From: Fistularia commersonii
Lineage: Eukaryota; Chordata; Actinopteri; Syngnathiformes; Fistulariidae
Length of the DNA stretch: 64,000 bases
Direction of reading: 5' to 3'
NCBI GenBank assembly: GCA_037954325.1
Contig: JBBMNZ010000003.1
Span: 18,340,392-18,404,391, forward strand
Position 1 is the stretch's first letter. The number at the start of each line of letters is the position of its first letter. A program made the translations under genes and the position numbers. Positions 30,957 to 44,674 of the stretch are shown here, one piece after another. Below the pieces are notes generated by a model. The model worked only from the letters and a program-made list of their open reading frames with translations, was not told where the DNA came from and made no database searches.

Positions 30957-33900
30957 GATGAGAAGACAAGCTGACCCGTGACGGTGTACAAGGAGAAAGT
31001 GCCCAGTCAAAGAAGGACGTGTGAACATCTCTAGAAATATCATTATGAATGTAAAAATAAGATTAATATGTCAGTTGTCAAGCACTCAGTTGGAATAAAA
31101 TGATTTGCATGGACATAAAACACTTGCTGTTTCCTTCATATGACACTAGATGCTGCTAAAGACTCCCAGTTGCAGTGAGACAAAATCTCTTTACACCGCT
31201 GTATTTTCTCCCCTTTTTTCGGCTTTCTTTAGTTCTTTGTAAATGACTTTAACACTTTAATACAGATGAGTTTTGTTATGCTTTAGAAAGAAGTTAAGAC
31301 TGCATAAACTGGTTAATAAGAGCAAGGGTGCAAGGCAGTAGGGGGTAATGCTGGTGGGATTACACAGAGCCTCCCCCGCCACTCCCCTGCCAGCTATACA
31401 CCCCTTACTGCGAGAGGAAGTGTTTTACAATGCAGCCGTCTGATGTAGGGAAGGCTCTTCCACCAGAGTTCAGTTAATTAACCACATCAGTTTCTTAATG
31501 TGATCAGTTTTAATTAAAACAGAATTTAATCGGGAGTGGTAACAGGAGGGTATCAGCGGTGACAGTCGGGGAAGGGGGTGTGAAGAGGTTACGCCACAGT
31601 AGGCAGGTTGCTTAAATGTGTGTAATTGTTCATGTTTTTGTCCATGTGTATATGTGTGTGTGTGTGTGTGTGTGGGTGTGTGTGGCTGAGGTCGCGGCAG
31701 CCCCAGTTTCTCTCACTTCACATTTGTGGGCGTCTAATTAATATGGATGGAGCATTAAGCCTTTTGGACTCTGGTGCCTCTCATTTCATGACTATTAATG
31801 ATTTTAATGAACTGGGCTAATAAGGCCGTTTTTCTCCGCTGAGCTCTGGAAGGGCTGTCCGACACACGCCAGGGTCAGGAGGACGGGCTCTCCCGGCCTC
31901 CACTTGGGAAATTAAAACACCACTCACAAGCCCATTAACACTACATCGTCTGTGCACTCATCAGACGCTATAACACAGAGAGCGCCGTGTTTATCATAGA
32001 GGGAGACAACGGAGGCAGGTCACATGCAAAACGTGGCCTGGAAACTAACACTGATCTAAGCCAGAGCTCATTTCTTATATGCAGCTTTGCACAACCCTGG
32101 CTTAATAACCTTTAGAATAAGGGGTGCTGTAAATATGAATATACTGCTGTGGCCTGTGTTTATAGATTTTAAGAATGAGCCACGTGCTTGTGGTCGCATC
32201 ATGGAATTTTCTGCTTACTTTGTAGATCTATTGAGAAAATGATTAGTCAATTAGATGGCTCATCAATAATGTATTATCACATTTTTATCGCATTATTGTA
32301 TCGGAGGGGGAAAGAGACACCCGTTTAAAAAAAATTCAAGCAACAAGATGCATGAAAATAAAGTAGACTTCCTATCCTAATTATGGAACATTTTATGCAA
32401 GATAAAATTGTCAACTTGACTGTTTAATTGTACCATAAATAAATGTTCACAACGTGATTTTTTTTCTGATCTTTATGCAGTTCCAACTCAGCAGAGCTTT
32501 AACAGTTTTATTTCATTAAAAATGCTCAGAATTTCATTTCATTTTCTTAAAGTTGGCTCTATGTACTGTATATTTTATAGGTCTGGAACCTAGAAATCAT
32601 GGCATAAAAAAGATAATTCCACAGCTTTCATTTCAGAGAAATCAATAGATAAGGTCAGAGTTGAGAATAAAAAAAAAAAAACACAATCAGAAAGAAACCT
32701 GCCTTGCTCAATGGTGCGGCTGTGATTCCACAGAGCTTGTATTGCTCTTAAAAAATATTGCAAAAAGTTTAGCATTTGTCACAGCTTGGCAACTATCAAC
32801 AGTGTTCAAAAATGCTCTCTCAGAGTTACAATATTATCACTGTTTAATCATTTGCTGTTTGATGACTTCCCGACTGTTAATTAGTATGTACAGTTAACTG
32901 CATTCGATTTTATATGTTTTCATAGAATAATCATTCAGCAGGATTTTGGATTGTCTGGGTTCATGAAAGGAAGTCAACCATACTGGGGAAACACAGTGGC
33001 AAGCAGCTCTTCCTTTGATGGGAATAACAGCCAACCTCGCCCTCTAATACGGAGAAACAGTTTGTATTTTATATTATCTGTTTATCAGGGCACCTTGGTG
33101 GAGCAACCAGTATGTTTACCTCTTATCAAATCCTCACCACAGCTGCCTGCTTACATGTTATTTACTACATGTTCTCTTCCTCTCCAACTTGGCTTTCCAC
33201 TCTCCCTTCCCTGAAAAAAAATCTGTAATAGCAAATCTAATTTTATGTAGCTATCATGGGATTAAAATGGGTCAAGTCTGAGTTTTTCTTCAACGTTTTC
33301 TTTTTGGGGGTTGTGATCGTAATCAGTAAATGCTGCGTGGAATTCTGATGGAATCACATCATGACCTGCGTTAAGAGTGTCAAACGGTTCTTGGTGAGAA
33401 CAGAAAAACAACCTTGACGCCTGACTCTTTTTTTATTTTTTTCGGGCCACACTAAATTAAGCAACTTAGGGAGACCTATTGTTCTGTCCTGTGGGAATCA
33501 ACATGTCTCATCTAATTTTAGTTCATTGAATCATCTGGGAAACAGAGAGGCGCCATTGAGTACCTGCTGCAGAGGCGGCACAATTGATTTTGTCCTGAAA
33601 CAAGAAATAGTATTGTGCTAATGAAAAGTGTATCTTTTCCAGGATGTAACAGGGCCTTTATTCTCTCACTGCAGCTTAAATGACTTGAGAAAGTACAATG
33701 ACTTTCATCGCCAATGACTTTGAAGGTTTTCTATATGAAAAAGTACATGACTGTGGCCTGATTCTCATGGATGGAATTACCTGAGCGGTCTTGCTTCTTC
33801 ACATTGAACACCATCCCTCATCGCTGCACCTCTTAACACTCAATCCCCAACGGGCCTCAATAACCCCCGATAGACAGCCATTGATTATTGCTTCAATGCA

Positions 33901-34195
33901 GCGACAAATAAAGCTGTCGAACTCAAGCCAACCAATCACGGTACAGCCTGAACTGTGCACAAGACAATCATCCTTGAGTTCATGCTGCCATCTCTGCTCT
34001 ATTCATTTTTCTTCCCGGCTCTAAAACATCGTGGCTGCAGAACTGCTGGCCTTGCTTTGGAAATTTACAGCGCCATGCAACTATGTTAGATGGAAAAAAC
34101 ATCATGCAGAATTTCCTCCTCCTCCTCAAAATTTGTTGCTTTGTGAAGTCAAATTTCTATTAGCTTCCATGAACATATGCATGCATTCCTGACCT
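30957..34195. other. Intergenic DNA; possible regulatory stretches, no gene
   Basis: A TG tract lies at 31649-31683. The segments at about 31.7-32.0 kb (many TAATTA/ATTAAT homeodomain-like cores) and 33.5-33.75 kb are repeat-free and of even composition. No open frame has a recognised domain. Confidence 0.45.
31649..31683. repeat. (TG)n microsatellite
   Basis: A TG run of about 17 units with one GG interruption. Confidence 0.93.
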
Positions 34196-34203
34196 GCGTA
34201 GAC

Positions 34204-35466
34204 CAGTAACATGCAGTCAGTAGAGGCAGGTGAGGCCGGGCCTCACCTGGCATCATTGAAAGAAAAAAAATGTAAAATGAAAAAATAATTTGAATGGTTC
34301 TACTTATCCAGTGATTTGTACTATAAAGTTATTTCCACCTAACTTCACACTTTTTAGTCGTTTATTTTTTCAAAATCGCTGAAAAAAAAAATTCAATTTA
34401 GCGTTTAAAAAAGAAGAACCCTGCGGTCCGCTATGGATTGCGCAATAACTGTGCTGCCTTGCTATGCGGCTCAGACCGTATTGCTGTTTCTGTGGATGTC
34501 ACCATTGAAATTTTAAAATACTTTAAGCACTAATACATGAAGTACATTTCCATAATTTAGCTTATGTGTATAATTTTTTCGTTAACAACTGTAACATGTT
34601 TCTTGTGCCGAGCGATAGTAAAGCGGCAGCGAAGACACACTAAGTGAGGCACGCAGTGACGGGGCCTCATGGTAGGGGGCACTGGTGATCCCAGGGAGCC
34701 GTTTTGCTACTCGGCTAAAGAATAATAGAATTGCAATAGCAAGCTACTGTAAACAGTTAGCAAGTGAAGTGCAGCCACCCAGTCATTTTTTCTCATGCTT
34801 GGCTTTATTTCCAAAATGGAGGATTACATAGCTAAACTGAAAGAATTTTCTAAACTGGACTTTCAGTCGAAGCAGGAGATAATAAGTAAGAGAAGACCGA
34901 CGCCGGTGCTAACGGATTAGCATCAGACTAGGAGACGGAAGACTCGGTGTTTTCAAACGAGGTGGTACATTCGAAAAGGCTGGCCGTGTGGATGTCCAGT
35001 AATAGAGCGCCTTTTCTGGTTTTCCTGCATTCTTTTATCAACTTCAGTCAAATGGGATATTCTAACCTGAAGAATCTGCAAAGAAGCCTAATCAAACATG
35101 AGCGGTCGGCCACTCACATTCAAAGTCAAATCGCGCTAGAACATTCGGGATGTCCAGGATAGATGAGGCTTTGAATGAACAGAAAATACCTCACATCAGC
35201 ATCCACACAGCTAAGGTAAAGGAAAACCGCTCCGCGGCGCATGGACTTCATTTATAAGTAAAGGTAAGAGATAAAAACGTTTTTTTTTGTTTTTTTTTAT
35301 GCTGCAGCTTCTAAATGTAAAGAATGCTGATATGATATTTTAAACAAAACATGTTAACTGCTGCCAGTAAAATGGTGAATGAGCTACTCCATAGGGTTCA
35401 TATGTTTGTAAATCTGACTGATGACGTCAGTGCCTCACCAGCCATGAACCTCACTGCACGTCACTG
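34204..35466 (+). mobile_element. hAT transposon remnant, ZMYM1-like, with inverted repeats
   Basis: The ends match as inverted repeats: left cagtaacatgcagtcagtag, right read in reverse cagtgacgtgcagtgaggtt. Both are followed by GG(C/T)(A/T)GGTGAGGC-like text. The flanks gcgtagac and gtttagac agree at 6 of 8 bases, fitting an aged 8-bp hAT target duplication. Inside is a broken transposase start at 34816 (MEDYIAKLKEFSKLDFQSKQ) and a later block DLKNLQRSLIKHERSATHIQ. Both are typical of fish ZMYM1-like hAT proteins. Frameshifts and stops are present and the catalytic part is gone. Confidence 0.75.
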
Positions 35467-35474
35467 GTTTAGAC

Positions 35475-38400
35475 AGAATTTCTATTTAAGGCCTACACGA
35501 TGTGAAATCAACAGTATTCACAGTTTTGATGACTTTTATAAAAAGGAGAAGTTATTCCAAATCTTTTCCGCTATCATGTTGTTTTGTTGGACTTACAAAC
35601 AGCTCTGAACACACAACATACATGAAAAACACGATATGAATTCCCTCACTTTAATTAAAAAACCTTACGTGTTCTCTTTTATATTTTCTCAGTCGACGGT
35701 CTGCTCAAAGATGAGAGAGAACTCTCAAAATGTGCTTATTGGATCATCTGAGATTGCGTGTTAAAGAAAGATCCAGTCTCTTATTCACACCAGTGATGAG
35801 ATTCTCGGACAAACAATATTTAAACTGTTGTGGAGATACCGTCAATTCTGTACATCTGTAGGGTCAATCCAAGAAGCCCAACTTTAATTGAATTGTGTCA
35901 GCGCATTGTAATAGCTTATCGGACAAAAATAGATTACCCAGACAAGAACAAGACCTGGCTGATAAGCTAGCAGGAGTCTACATGGAGGTCAAATGATTGC
36001 AGGAAGGCCCAGACAGACACTTCGCTCAGGGTGTGAGGCTTATTTGGATATGGCACCGAAGTCTGCTGCAGCTGGAGAAACAAATCATGCTTGTGTTGCC
36101 TCTCATGCTTGTTAACATGCAATAATAGAATAACAGAGGAGAAGTTTGAGTTATGCTTGAAAATGTTTCACGAGGTGCTGATAAAGTGAAGTTCTATTGC
36201 TATTTGTTGGAAAATAGAAGGTGACGTGCACTAGAGTTTACAATAAGATAAAGCTCAGTTTACATCATTTGAACCACACCGTGACCACATTTTTTTCAAA
36301 CCAACCAACAACATTAGATTCGAGATGTATAGAAACATCTGACACAATGTTAATTATGACCAAACATAGTAAATAGTTCTTCACCAACTAACTTAATCCT
36401 GAGAATGATTTTTGAGGAGAATTAGGAGAATTGGCTAAGTATAATGTCTCATTTAATTTAGTTGCTTTGGTCCAAAATGTCATAGTGCCTGCAATAATTA
36501 ATAGTGTTTTTTTCTCTTGCATGATTTGGAAGGGTTTTGGAAGAAGCTGATCAATGGCCAGTGAAAAAAAAAGTTTGTACAACTCGGATGGTCAGACGAT
36601 TCTGCCGCTTTCACCTGGTAGTTTTTAAATCGTTGGATCAATACCATCAAAAACAATGCACTTTTTGCCCTGAGTTGCACATTGTTTGAAGATAATTAGC
36701 ATTTTGAAGCTCAGGGCTGTACAAAGGTCCGTGGTGTCTTGCTTCTTCTCTTTCCTGATTTTCGGACCCTCACTTTGTTCATGTGCTTGGAGGCAAGTGG
36801 GGCTCCTATCTCCTCTCATCTAAATCAAACAATCGTAACACATTGGAGCACTTTCCATTAGCCATTTGAGAAAAAAAAAAAAAAAGTTGAGGCTTAGGTT
36901 CAAATGCACATTAGTTAAGATTTGGGAAACATTTTGGACTGGTTTTGCATTATAATTAATTTAATATGGAAAGAATTTCTACTAAAAAATGTAATCCGGT
37001 TTACAAATCAGATCTGGTATGGTGATCTAACCCCGCTTCTCTTCAGTTTGTTTGCGAGGTTGTTTATTGATACTCAACTAATGTAATTCATTGTCCTTGT
37101 GATGACCATTTATTTATATTCAAACTAGTATTCATGTTGATTATACTTTTATCATGGTCTGGTTATTAATAATTAACATGACTATTCTAGCATTTATTTC
37201 TTCATTAATTCTTGATATATATATATTATATTAATATGAATATACTAATATAATTTAGAGTTTTTTACTCATTATTATACTGCAATAAGCCTTTATACAC
37301 AAAGGGAAAATTGAAGGGATTTAACCCTAGACAAAGATTCACAGAATCCAACAGGACTGATTGCAAATTTTCATGCAATAAATGTTTTCTTTACAATTGA
37401 TTTTAATGGTTTATGGATACGGCAGGGGAAACTTGATGTTACAAACGGAATTATTGTACTTTCAACAATTTAAAACGCCTTTTTCATGTCTTATACTTTA
37501 TTCTATATGGGTGCTGGGTCAAATGTTTGACAATTAGCATCAAAACTCTATATATCCCAATATTAGATCCATCCAACACTGCTTTTTGAATTTGAATTTG
37601 GACTCTCAGCTCTGCACATTGCTGTGAATAAATGAGCATAATAATAGTCCTGATACATTATGGTGACATAAATGTCTCCAGCCCACTGGCATTTAGTGAG
37701 ATGCTCCTCTGTATGCTAGAAACGTGCCTCCTCTCCTCAAGGCCTCGGTGTCTGATATTCTGCTGGTTTCTTGATGGTTGAGGGAGCAGAGAGAATACAG
37801 CTGTGACAGATTTTACAACCACATCTATTACAGCCAATAACTATCTCATTTATCCTTCTGACCAAAAAAAAACAAAAAAAACAATAGTGTCAAGTTTAAT
37901 TTTTTTTGGTGCTCTGGTGGAGTTTACTTTTCAAGTCACACCATAAGTATTTCATTTGGTCATTATCAGGTCCCTTGCTGACATACTCATTATTTTTCGT
38001 TACCAGTAAAGGCTTATTGCTTCTTTTTTAATTAAGTAAGTTTGTTAATTAGGTGCGCAGCATGCAGGCCTACAAACGGCCTGTCGAGGTAATGAAGTAA
38101 AAGAGCAGGTTTATGGAGGGAGAGTAGAGTGTGTATGCATATGTTTGTGTGTAAGATGATGTAGAGAGTGATGGTGTTTCATCGCTGTGCTGTGCTACTC
38201 AGTGATGAATGTGTTTGCAAGGAGAATAGTGCTGGAAAAAGCTTTGCCACAAGCCAAATAGTTTCTCCATATTAGTCACTATTGACATCCTATATTAGTG
38301 TGACTTGATGTAGTTAGTGCTGCTGCTGTTTTACTGCCAAACAGCCTCATCTTTGCAAAACATCACATGCTGCTTGGCGATGAGGACGTGCCTTGAACAG

Positions 38401-41400
38401 CAACAATCGGCTGTCACAAGTAGAAGGACACAACCTATCCATTTCTATGAAATGTTTTTTGTGTGCTTGCATCTTTTAGCAGGGTAATTCACTGCGCTCA
38501 CATCAATACATCATAGGCTCCTCTAAATTGAGCTCTGAAACACAAAGGGAAGGGCAAACAAGATGGACAGAGAAATCAATCTCCCACCTGATAACGCAAA
38601 GTGAAGGCACAGCCTGCCACTCTCAGAACTGACAAGGAGTCGGCACACAGCAGTATCTGGCTATCTGTCTGTGATGTGAAAACAATCATCTCTGACATGC
38701 CATACATAAGGCATGCGCAGACACAGCTGTTTTTGTCCTGACCACGCTTGTAAAATAGCAATTCTGAAAAATGAAATAAAACATTTTAGAGAGAAAGTGT
38801 CATGCTCTGAACAATCAGCGTGAATAAAAGTGCATCCAATCCCGAGGATCTATTTGAGTGCATTTCTAAGGCACCTACTATATTTAATGCATTAATAATG
38901 ACTTTATGTTCAATTTAAGTGAAGGAAGTTTGAAGCTTCCTGCATTTTTCTCTGTTGGTGAGAGACAGGAGTTGGCATGGCGAGAGCACAGTTGCAGTGA
39001 TTGCAGATTTCACATCGGCCCTGCCTCTAAGCTCCTATTGATCTGAAGCACATTAGTTCTGCACTAGAGGGCTAACCAGGGCCTACTGAACTCTGCCACA
39101 TTCATGCAGCAGGATAAAGATTGGCTTTCGACTGGCACCTCAGCCAAAAATATTCAGACACAGAGAGACTAACATAAGCTGAGGCCTGGTTTGACAAAGA
39201 CCCTGCCTCTTTGTAGCATTTTCATAGCTGTCACCACTTTATTGATTTGGGAACCAGGACACCTACAAGGCAAAAGTTCCCATTGAAATGTGAATGGATA
39301 TTCTGTCCAAATGAATATATAAAATGTCAGGCAACACAAACTCTATTTAATTTTATTGAGTTTGAACTACATTTATCTAACCGCTGTTCTCTAATAATCT
39401 CTGGAAATTTACCAAAATTATTCAAGAAGGGGTTTAACAGTGCGCAAAAATTTTGGTTCAGAACATAGCGCGGTTTCAAGGTCACAGTTTGGTAGGTTTC
39501 AGTACAGCAAAAGAAATAGCATGGAAGATTGCACTCTTTCTTCAAGATTAAACTGTGGTTTAGAGAAAGAAATAGAGCTGCATGGTAAAGTGAAAATGGA
39601 ATTTGGGCCATTTAAAACTAAATGTGGTCTGTGTAGTTTCCTTTGGTTTTTATGGCTGTTTTTTTACAGTTCAGATTTATAGACCTCAGTTCAGTTCATT
39701 TTTTTATAGCTTAGTTTTATGCCCCTATTTGAATAATCATTTGCTCTATAAAATGTAATGAAATTAAATCCAGTCAAAAGTAAAAATGCTTATATATTAA
39801 GAAAAAAGAAAGAAATAACAAGACTGAAAACGATATTTGTTTAATTAAATCATTTAATTATTGACTGCCTGTTGATTCATTTTAAACATTTCAGATTAAT
39901 CATCTCATTTCAGCAGAAACTCGGGTGATCGTCTCTTTCAACCTTCAAATGCCTCCCTGCCATCAGCATGACCGACTGCTCATTAGAAGCTTTACTGATG
40001 TACTGATGATTCGAAAGAAATTTCCGGCTTAACAGGCAGTGTGTATGTGTATCTGTATGTGCATGTGTATGTGCATGTGTATGTGTATGTGCATGTGCAT
40101 GTGCATGTGCATGTGTATGTGTATGAATTAAAAAAATATAATGAAAACAAGACCACAGGGATGTTGAAGTACTCAACTGAAATGATCAGAATCGGCTTTA
40201 TTGGCCAATTATGTGTCCATATACAACTACTGCATATGTATGTCTTTTTTAAAAAAGACACTCCATCAATAAATAATTTCCAGAAGATCCTGTAAACATT
40301 ATTACAAAAGCAAACAATTCAGACTTGTTCTGAAAGCTAAAAGTTGGAAAGTTGAAGGGTCTGGAATTTAAGTGGGACTGACTTTTGGCTTACTTATGGC
40401 ACAGTCAAGTTTGTTGGCCACATTTGACCCAGATATAATGCATTGAGTTTGAATCAGGACTCACATGCTGCCATGTAGTAACCCAGTCCTCCAGACTGCT
40501 TGAAGCCTGTGCCATTACTGTGTGAATTTCTGTGTGAAGTGTTGAATGAGACATTGTTTTTAGACTTGAAAGGTGCTGTGTTATTACAGTCCAAGGAGCT
40601 GTGGCCCATGCCATTGCTCAAATCAAAAAAATACCACAGTAGAACTGAACTGAGGGGAAGGAGAAGATTTGGGCTGAATTCACTGGCATTTCTGGTTTGT
40701 GTAAAGCCAGTGAAAATATACACAATAGGGCACAATAAAAATATTGGTATAAATTTGCAAAAGTTACCAGGCTACTTTTAAATCAGAAGCCTGAATGCAT
40801 ACTGTAATATCTAAATGTATTACACTCATACACATATTTCATGTAAATGAAATCCCTATAAATATTTTATTGCATTTTTCAGGACCTACAGTAAATATAA
40901 AGTAATGGTCATTCTGGACTTTGTAATGCGTGGTAATGTTGAACTGTACAAGAACTGTCCAGATGTTCTGTTCAGCTCATTTAAATTAACTGGAATTGGT
41001 CCGCCTCGTAGATATGTACGTGTATTTGTACGCAGTGATATCTCAGTGTCATAGGGCATGTTGTGAACTGTTTAATCTATGCAGTGACGCTTCACGCTGG
41101 GTGCTCAAACTCAGCTCCTGGTTTTTCATAGTGCAGATGCCTCACAGCCTCCCTTGTTTGTCCCTGGAGAGAGGCCTGACAGGGAAAAGCCATAAGACAA
41201 GCTTCAAATGACACACAAAGATTGCCTGCCTCTCCTTCACCACACCATCAGCCCCTTCCCCACCCCCACAATTCGTCTCCATTCATACATGAGCTAGAAA
41301 GGAGGAGGGAGTGGGTATACATTTGCAAACCATTCCCTTGAGAAGCTGGGAGATTGCCTTCATCTGGATGGACTGACAGTGTTGAGGGGGTGCTCCTCCC

Positions 41401-41744
41401 CAGACAGGTCGCAGCACCATGCACATATCTCTCTGATTTCCCTCACATGTTCTATCCCCAGTCCTCCAGATTCACTGTGTGCCATCTGTGCCCTGCAGAA
41501 ATGCAGGCTGAAGTATTCCATCTTTGGGTAATGGCCTCCTGGACCCTTTTTGATCAGAGCCAATACACCAGGCGTGGCTATTGGGAGGCCTGATGCACTG
41601 ACAAGCCACCCAGGAGAGCTGTGTACGTCATGATGAAACCACAGATCCAAAAAAGAGATATTCAGAATGAGATATATAGACCCTTGAGGACAGAATGTCT
41701 CCATGAAACGCTTGTCATGTTAAAGCATTTTCCATTTACTCAAT
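35475..41744. other. Intergenic DNA; no gene recognised
   Basis: Mostly unique AT-rich DNA with one TGTATG/TGCATG array at 40039. The segments at about 36.0 kb and 41.1-41.6 kb have even composition and may be functional non-coding DNA. The open frames here lack domains and overlap on opposite strands. Confidence 0.5.
40039..40125. repeat. (TGTATG/TGCATG)n array
   Basis: Alternating purine-pyrimidine hexamers, a pattern prone to Z-DNA. Open frames across it on both strands are artefacts. Confidence 0.93.
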
Positions 41745-43260
41745 TGTTCTTCTCCTTTCAGCTTTTCCCTTCGCCGGTCGCCACACCGAATCAACCTTCT
41801 CTATCTAACCCTATCCTCCTCTCTCACACCAACTACCTTCATATCCTCTCTCACTACATCCGTAAAACTTCTCTTTGGTCTCTTCTCGAGACCTCCTGCC
41901 TGGCAGCTCCAATTCCAGCATCCGTCTACCAATATTTTCACCATCCCTCCTCTGTACATGACCGAACCATCTCAGTCTGGCTTCTCTGACCTTCTCTCCA
42001 AAAAATCTAACATGTGCTGTTCTTCTGATAGACTCATTCCTGATCCTATCCATCCTGATCATTCCAAAAGAGAACCTTAGCATCTTCATCTCTGTGACCT
42101 CCAGCTCTGCTTCCTGTCTTTTTGTCATTGTCACTGTTTCTAGGCCATACAGCTTTGCTGGTCTCACCACTGTCTTGCACACCTTTCCTTTCATTCTGGC
42201 CGATCACATAGTACCCCGGAGACTTTTCTCCACCCATTCCAACCCGCTTGAACCCGTCTCTTCAACTCTTTTCCACATTGTCCGCTGCTCTGGACTGTTG
42301 AGCCCAAGTACCTGAAATCCTCCAACTTCTTGATCTCCATTCCCTGTAGCCTCACTGTTCCACCTGGGTTCCTCTCATTCACATATACTCTGCCTTGCTG
42401 CGACTAATCTTCAGTCTACAATAGTCACCTTTGCTACCTCTATCTTTACCTTATGTTATATCTCCCTGTACTCCTGTCTGTTCTCTTCAGTCCTCTCAGT
42501 ATCCCACTTCTTTGCCAACCGCTTTCTCTGTATATACTCCTGCACTTCCTCATTCCACCACCAAGTCTCCTTATCTACTTTCCTTCCAGATGACACACCA
42601 AGTACTCTTCTACCTGTCTCCCTGATAACATTAGCTGTAGTTGTCCTATCATCTGGAAGCTCTCCCTGACCCCCCAGAGACTTTCTCAACTCCTCCCTGA
42701 AAACCATACAGCACTCCTCCCTTTTCAGCATCCACCACTTTTTCCTCTGCTCTGCCTTTGCCCTTTTGATCTTTCTTCACCACAGTCATCCTGTAAACCA
42801 CCATCCTTTGCTGTCTGGACACAACCTCACTCTACTTTGCCTCACTCTGCTACTTTGCAGTCACTGATCTCTTTCAGATTACCTCCTCTACACGAGAAGT
42901 AGTCTACCTGCGTGCTCCTACCTCCACTCTTGTAAGTTACCCTATGTTCCTGTCTTTTATGGAAAAAAATGTATTCACTACAGCTATTTCCATCCTTTTT
43001 TTGCAAAGTCTACCACCATCTGTCCCTCTGCGTTCCTATCCTGTACGCCAAATCTACCCATCACTCCTTCATCCCCTCCATTGCCGGGCATAAACATGCC
43101 CATTGAAGTCTGCACCAATTACCCCTCCTTCATCTCTGGGGATATTCCGCATCATGTCATCTGACTTGTTCCAGAACTTCTCCTTCTCCTCTAACTCACA
43201 TCCCACCTGTGAGGCATAGCCACAAACAACATTGAGCAGCACATCTTCAATTGTTAAAAA
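41745..43260 (-). mobile_element. RTE-like LINE with reverse-transcriptase core deleted
   Basis: Same family as the copies near 10.7 and 22.7 kb. Read on the - strand from 43260 it gives an endonuclease piece (GVIGADFNGHV, VVCGYASQVGCELEEKEKFW), then the linker (WWWNEEVQEYIQRKRLAKKW). It then jumps near 42.42 kb straight to the post-core part (YLGSTVQSSGQ, EARLRWFGHVQRRDGENIGR). About 1 kb holding the catalytic core is therefore missing. Several frames are also broken. Confidence 0.85.
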
Positions 43261-43664
43261 TAAAAAAAGCCCATATAAATGTTTCAGACAGTCCATTTCA
43301 AAAGTCTAAAGTTCAAAAGTATCACCTGATAAAGCAAGTTTAGCCCAAGCTATGGTATTTTCATAACTCAGCTGTGCCATCTTCATATTTGAAAAAACGA
43401 ACTTTTACCTTATTGATACTACACATATATATTTTTTCTTTATTCATTTTTTAACATGACTTTATTTCAATCCTTGTCACAGAAAGTGTAACTAATTTTT
43501 TTTTTTTGATTTAACTTTGTACTACATATGTGTTGTGTACATCTATTGGTAGGACTTATTGTAAGTAATTCAGGTATTTACCTGGAGGAATAATCCCAAA
43601 CAATTTTAAGCATAGTTGATGACTTTTGATAATTATACGCAATAAAAAAGTTTATAAATATATA

Positions 43665-44440
43665 TCCCCCTGTGAGCTGCCACCTTACTGTGATGGAGGG
43701 GTTTGCTCAGTGATCCCGGGAGCTATGTTGTCAGGGGTTTTGTGCCTCTGGAAGGGTCACCCAAGGCAAACAGGTCACAAGTGAGGGACCAGACAAAGTG
43801 TGGATCAGAACGATATGATCAGATATGTTCTGACTAGATATAATCAGATATAGTCGGACTCACCTTGAATCACAGTGTGGGGTCTGGAACCAGGCCTCTC
43901 GAGAGGGGCTGGACTCTTTTTTTATCCTGGAGTTGCCTCCAGATAGAGGTGCTGGGCAGGAGTGGGCATATTGATTACCCCCCATCTCGGTGCTTGCACG
44001 CTGGGGTTCAACCCGGTGGACGATAGGGTAGCCTTCCTCCGCCTTCAGATTTGGGGGTCGGGTTCTGACTGTTGTTTGTTGCTATGTACCCAACAACAGT
44101 TCTGTTGTCCCTAGAGGGGCTGCGAGAGAGCGCTCCTACCGGTGACTCCTTCGTTATGCTGGGAGACTTCAACTCTCACTTGGGTAACGACAATGCGACT
44201 TGGAAGGGTGTGATTGGGAGGAATGGCCCCTCCGACCTGAACCTGAGAGGTGTTTTGTTATTGACAAAATACCACTTGACATGACAGTGCTTTTCTCACA
44301 GGGGGCTTGGCTGCAGCAGTTATATCTGAGATATGGAGGGGGTTTTCTCTACCGTCACCTCTCTGTTCCTTACTTACTGGAGGCAGCTTTTGCCATGTTC
44401 GGGGAGATGATCAGAGGACTGGAGAGGATTTGGTAAGGGC
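43665..44440 (+). mobile_element. Rex3 (RTE) LINE 5' fragment
   Basis: It starts with the Rex3 5' leader text (gatcccgggagctatgttgt, ggaagggtcaccca, gtgagggaccagacaaagtg). It then passes into the endonuclease domain with MLGDFNSHLGNDNATWKGVI and GRNGPSDLNLRGV, where the DFN..HLGN motif belongs to the apurinic-type endonuclease active region. It lacks the reverse transcriptase and has frame breaks. Having a 5' rather than a 3' end is less usual and implies later deletion. Confidence 0.8.
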
Positions 44441-44600
44441 AGAGGAGGCTATGCATATGTCAAAATGCTGCATTTACTCTCACATCATATCCGTCTTACA
44501 TCGTCACTCCAAGGAACCGAGCTGAAGGGAAATACATGCAGGCATGTTTTTGTTTTTTGTTTTTTTATTTTTTAACTCATTCAAAGGAGTATATTCATTA

Positions 44601-44674
44601 AGGAGGAGAGGAGAAGAGAGGAGAGGAGAGGAGAGGAGAGGAGAGGAGAGGAGAGGAGAGGAGAGGAGAGGAGA
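44601..44674. repeat. (GGAGA)n array
   Basis: About 14 units of a purine-only pentamer. It can form triplex DNA. Confidence 0.95.
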
